Shown in pieces: positions 62,124-64,000 of a stretch of 64,000 bases of DNA. Under the pieces are notes generated by a model. The model made no database searches. It worked only from the letters and a program-made list of their open reading frames with translations, and was not told where the DNA came from. The stretch comes from Nocardia sp. NBC_00403 (GTDB lineage Bacteria; Actinomycetota; Actinomycetes; Mycobacteriales; Mycobacteriaceae). The stretch is taken from the NCBI RefSeq assembly GCF_036046055.1, contig NZ_CP107939.1:2232001-2296000 (forward strand), given 5' to 3'. Position numbers and translations under genes: made by a program. Each line of letters opens with the position of its first letter. Positions within the stretch are counted from its first letter, which is position 1.

Positions 62124-63536
62124 TCACATATCGTCGCTGGACACTCCGAACCTGCGGCGGATCGGGAACGATGCGAGATAGCCCAGAATCAGTGCGGCCG
62201 CGATGATTCCGGTGCCGATCAGTGCGACATTGCGGGCCCGGTGATCAGGTGGTGGGGCCGGTGCGGGCACCGAGAGCTGGGTGCTCTTGGCCTGGCTCGG
62301 GCGCTTGGGCGGCAGCGGGCCGGTGACCTCGTTGGTCAGCGCTGCGATCGGGTCGACCGCTCCGTACCCGAGATATTGGTTCCAGCCTTCGGCCGGTGCG
62401 TGCGCGGTGGCTTCGATGCGCTTGATGACATCCCGCGCACTCAGTTCCGGAAACCGCGCGCGAATCAGCGCGACAACGCCGGACACCAGTGGCGTTGCGA
62501 AACTGGTTCCGCTGACAGGATTCTGCTGGCCACGCTGGTCGGCGACGGTAACGGCGGTACCGCTCCCGCGTGGATTGAGCGAGGTCATATTCTCGCCCGG
62601 TGCGGCAACGCCGACCCAGGGACCGGGGATCGTGAACTTGGACGGAGCGCCGTTCGCATCGATCGACCCGACAGCGAGCGCATAGTCGTCCCAACGGGCC
62701 GGGCTGATATTCCACTTGACCTTGCTCCAGGGATCGGCGGTCGGGGCGAGCGGATCTATTACCTCGTTGTCGCCTTTACATTTGTCGTCCACATTGCCCG
62801 CCGCGACCACGACGACGACGTCCTTCACCACGGTGGCGTAATGGAGGGCCGCGCCGATCTTGTTGTCGGCGTCGGGGCTGGTCGTTCCGCACCAGACCTC
62901 GGAGATATTGATGACCGTTGCGCCACGGTCGGCGGCCCGCACGATGGCTGATGCCATGGTGTTCAAGTCGCCATAGCTGTCGGGGAACGCCTCGGGTGCT
63001 TTCTCCCTGGAGCGGCCTTCCTGCTGATACATCTTGCTGGTCTGCCGGATCGTCATGATCCGTGCCTCTGGCGCTACCCCTGAGAATCCCTGGCCGTCCA
63101 CCTGAGATGCGGCGATGAGCCCGGCCACCAGCGTGCCGTGGCCATCGCAGTCCTCGGTGCCGTCGCCCGCATTGGCGACGAAGTCGCCGGCCGCTTCGAG
63201 TCCTCGGAGACGGGGATGCCGAGCCACTCCGGTGTCGATGACCGCGATGACCTGGCCGGCGCCCTTGGAGAATTTCCACGCGCGATCGAGGTCGAGTGAA
63301 CGTTGAGCGGTGGGGATGGCCGGCCCGTCGCCGCCGGTGCCGACGTCGGCACAGTTCGAATTCGGTGGACGCTCGGTCTTTTCGGGCGGAGCGGCGGGGT
63401 CGCCCGGCGGTACCAGACCCGGGTTGACGGCGGGCGGCCGGTCGGCATGTGCGACGCCGTACCCCGAGCCGAGACCGAATGACGCACTAAGGCCCAGCGT
63501 TACGGCGACGGCCGCGACGCGCAGGGTCGCGCTCAC
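62124..63536 (-). CDS. mycP: Mycosin, second locus
   Basis: The 470-residue protein has a signal peptide (about 1-31), subtilisin residues Asp101 (VIDTGVA), His133 (DGHGT), Asn248 (AAGN) and Ser345 (GTSFATP), and a C-terminal membrane helix (about 440-460). The GTG start overlaps the eccD stop (GTGA). It is clearly diverged from the first mycosin, in line with a separate ESX system. Confidence 0.92.
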   Translation of the reverse strand: MSATLRVAAVAVTLGLSASFGLGSGYGVAHADRPPAVNPGLVPPGDPAAPPEKTERPPNSNCADVGTGGDGPAIPTAQRSLDLDRAWKFSKGAGQVIAVIDTGVARHPRLRGLEAAGDFVANAGDGTEDCDGHGTLVAGLIAASQVDGQGFSGVAPEARIMTIRQTSKMYQQEGRSREKAPEAFPDSYGDLNTMASAIVRAADRGATVINISEVWCGTTSPDADNKIGAALHYATVVKDVVVVVAAGNVDDKCKGDNEVIDPLAPTADPWSKVKWNISPARWDDYALAVGSIDANGAPSKFTIPGPWVGVAAPGENMTSLNPRGSGTAVTVADQRGQQNPVSGTSFATPLVSGVVALIRARFPELSARDVIKRIEATAHAPAEGWNQYLGYGAVDPIAALTNEVTGPLPPKRPSQAKSTQLSVPAPAPPPDHRARNVALIGTGIIAAALILGYLASFPIRRRFGVSSDDM

Positions 63537-64000
63537 AGCCCGCGAACGAGCGAGTAGAGCGAGGCCACCCAGAACACCAGCGGCAGTACGGCGGCGACGA
63601 ACGCGTACTCGAGCAGTTCTACGCCGCGGCGCATCGGCGGCGTCGCCGACTGGTTCGGGATGATGATGCCGAGAATGAGCGCGGCGATCAGGATGACCAT
63701 CGCGGCGCCGAAGACCATCAGCGGCTGCTCCATGCCGATGCTCGCGCCGATCAACATGATCAGCACGATGGCCGCGCCGCCCGCGATCAGCACCACGGCT
63801 TGTTCGGCGCCCGCGTAGGTGCGGCTGCGGAACATCAGCACGATCGCGCAGACCAGTGCGAGCGCGATGCCTTGCCAGTAGGGGCTTTCGGCGTCGGGGT
63901 CGGTGGCCGCCAGCGAACCCGCGACGGTGATGAGCGTGGTCGCCGCGACGAGTCCGCCGAGGTACATGCGGGCCCGTTCCGACTTGACCCGCAGTGCGTC
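63533..64000 (-). CDS. eccD: ESX channel component EccD, second locus, 5' part beyond edge
   Basis: About 156 C-terminal residues are visible, open to the right edge. They contain the last four or five membrane helices and the end pattern PPMRRGVELLEYAFVAAVLP then LVFWVASLYSLVRGL, matching the first EccD (MGEILEYLLIVTIIPLVLWI). The order eccD-mycP on the minus strand opposite eccB matches ESX-4. eccC should lie beyond. Confidence 0.9.
   Translation of the reverse strand, partial: DALRVKSERARMYLGGLVAATTLITVAGSLAATDPDAESPYWQGIALALVCAIVLMFRSRTYAGAEQAVVLIAGGAAIVLIMLIGASIGMEQPLMVFGAAMVILIAALILGIIIPNQSATPPMRRGVELLEYAFVAAVLPLVFWVASLYSLVRGL

Overview
The window comes from a high-GC actinobacterium of the mycolic-acid group, most probably Nocardia or a close relative. 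The support is two ESX (type VII) secretion loci with mycosins, EspG, PE/PPE-like and WXG100-type proteins, an F420-dependent LLM enzyme, and the order infA-rpmJ-rpsM-rpsK-rpsD-rpoA-rplQ-truA followed by an ESX-4-type locus, as in mycobacteria.

Layout. 1-9.3 kb: the 3' part of a giant RHS/YD-repeat polymorphic toxin gene with several enzyme-like modules ahead of the RHS cage, a variable toxin tip broken by an apparent one-base frameshift, and three tiny coupled downstream genes (candidate immunity genes). 9.4-30 kb: a first ESX locus. Its accessory arm holds a Gln/Glu-rich substrate, two espG genes plus an espG fragment, a YbaB-like gene, an EspC-like gene, PE- and PPE-like genes and a WXG100-type pair. 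Its core arm holds eccE, eccB, eccA, eccD, mycP and eccC. 30-34.2 kb: GNAT acetyltransferase and GntR regulator opposite a DUF4254-like gene, then a small unknown gene, a glyoxalase-fold protein and a GlxA/AraC-type regulator. 34.2-37.7 kb: a 1181-residue Pro/Gln-rich protein with a C-terminal ParA/MinD-like ATPase (EspI-like). 38-43 kb: the ribosomal protein, RNA polymerase alpha and truA block, with several strong hairpins.

43.2-58.1 kb is an accessory stretch between truA and the second ESX locus. It holds hsp20 with a CIRCE element, an LLM oxidoreductase, a secreted Cys-rich protein, a KgtP-type permease with a two-component system and a TAXI-type binding lipoprotein, a LysR regulator with a decayed relative and a divergent NmrA-like gene, a DUF1772-like pseudogene split by an IS200/IS605-type element with intact tnpB, a CsoR repressor with an operator-like repeat, MTA phosphorylase, a second NmrA-like gene and an FMN reductase.

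58.1-64 kb: eccE, eccB, a small secreted protein, mycP and the 3' part of eccD. The strand pattern and the position after truA match ESX-4; eccC and the esx pair would be expected beyond the right edge.

How the genes work together (inference). The first ESX core would export the WXG100, PE/PPE and EspC-like proteins, with EspG as chaperones and EccA for chaperone recycling. The RHS toxin next to it may be a client, which sequence alone cannot show. The TAXI protein, sensor kinase, response regulator and KgtP permease look like one sense-and-import unit for a dicarboxylate.
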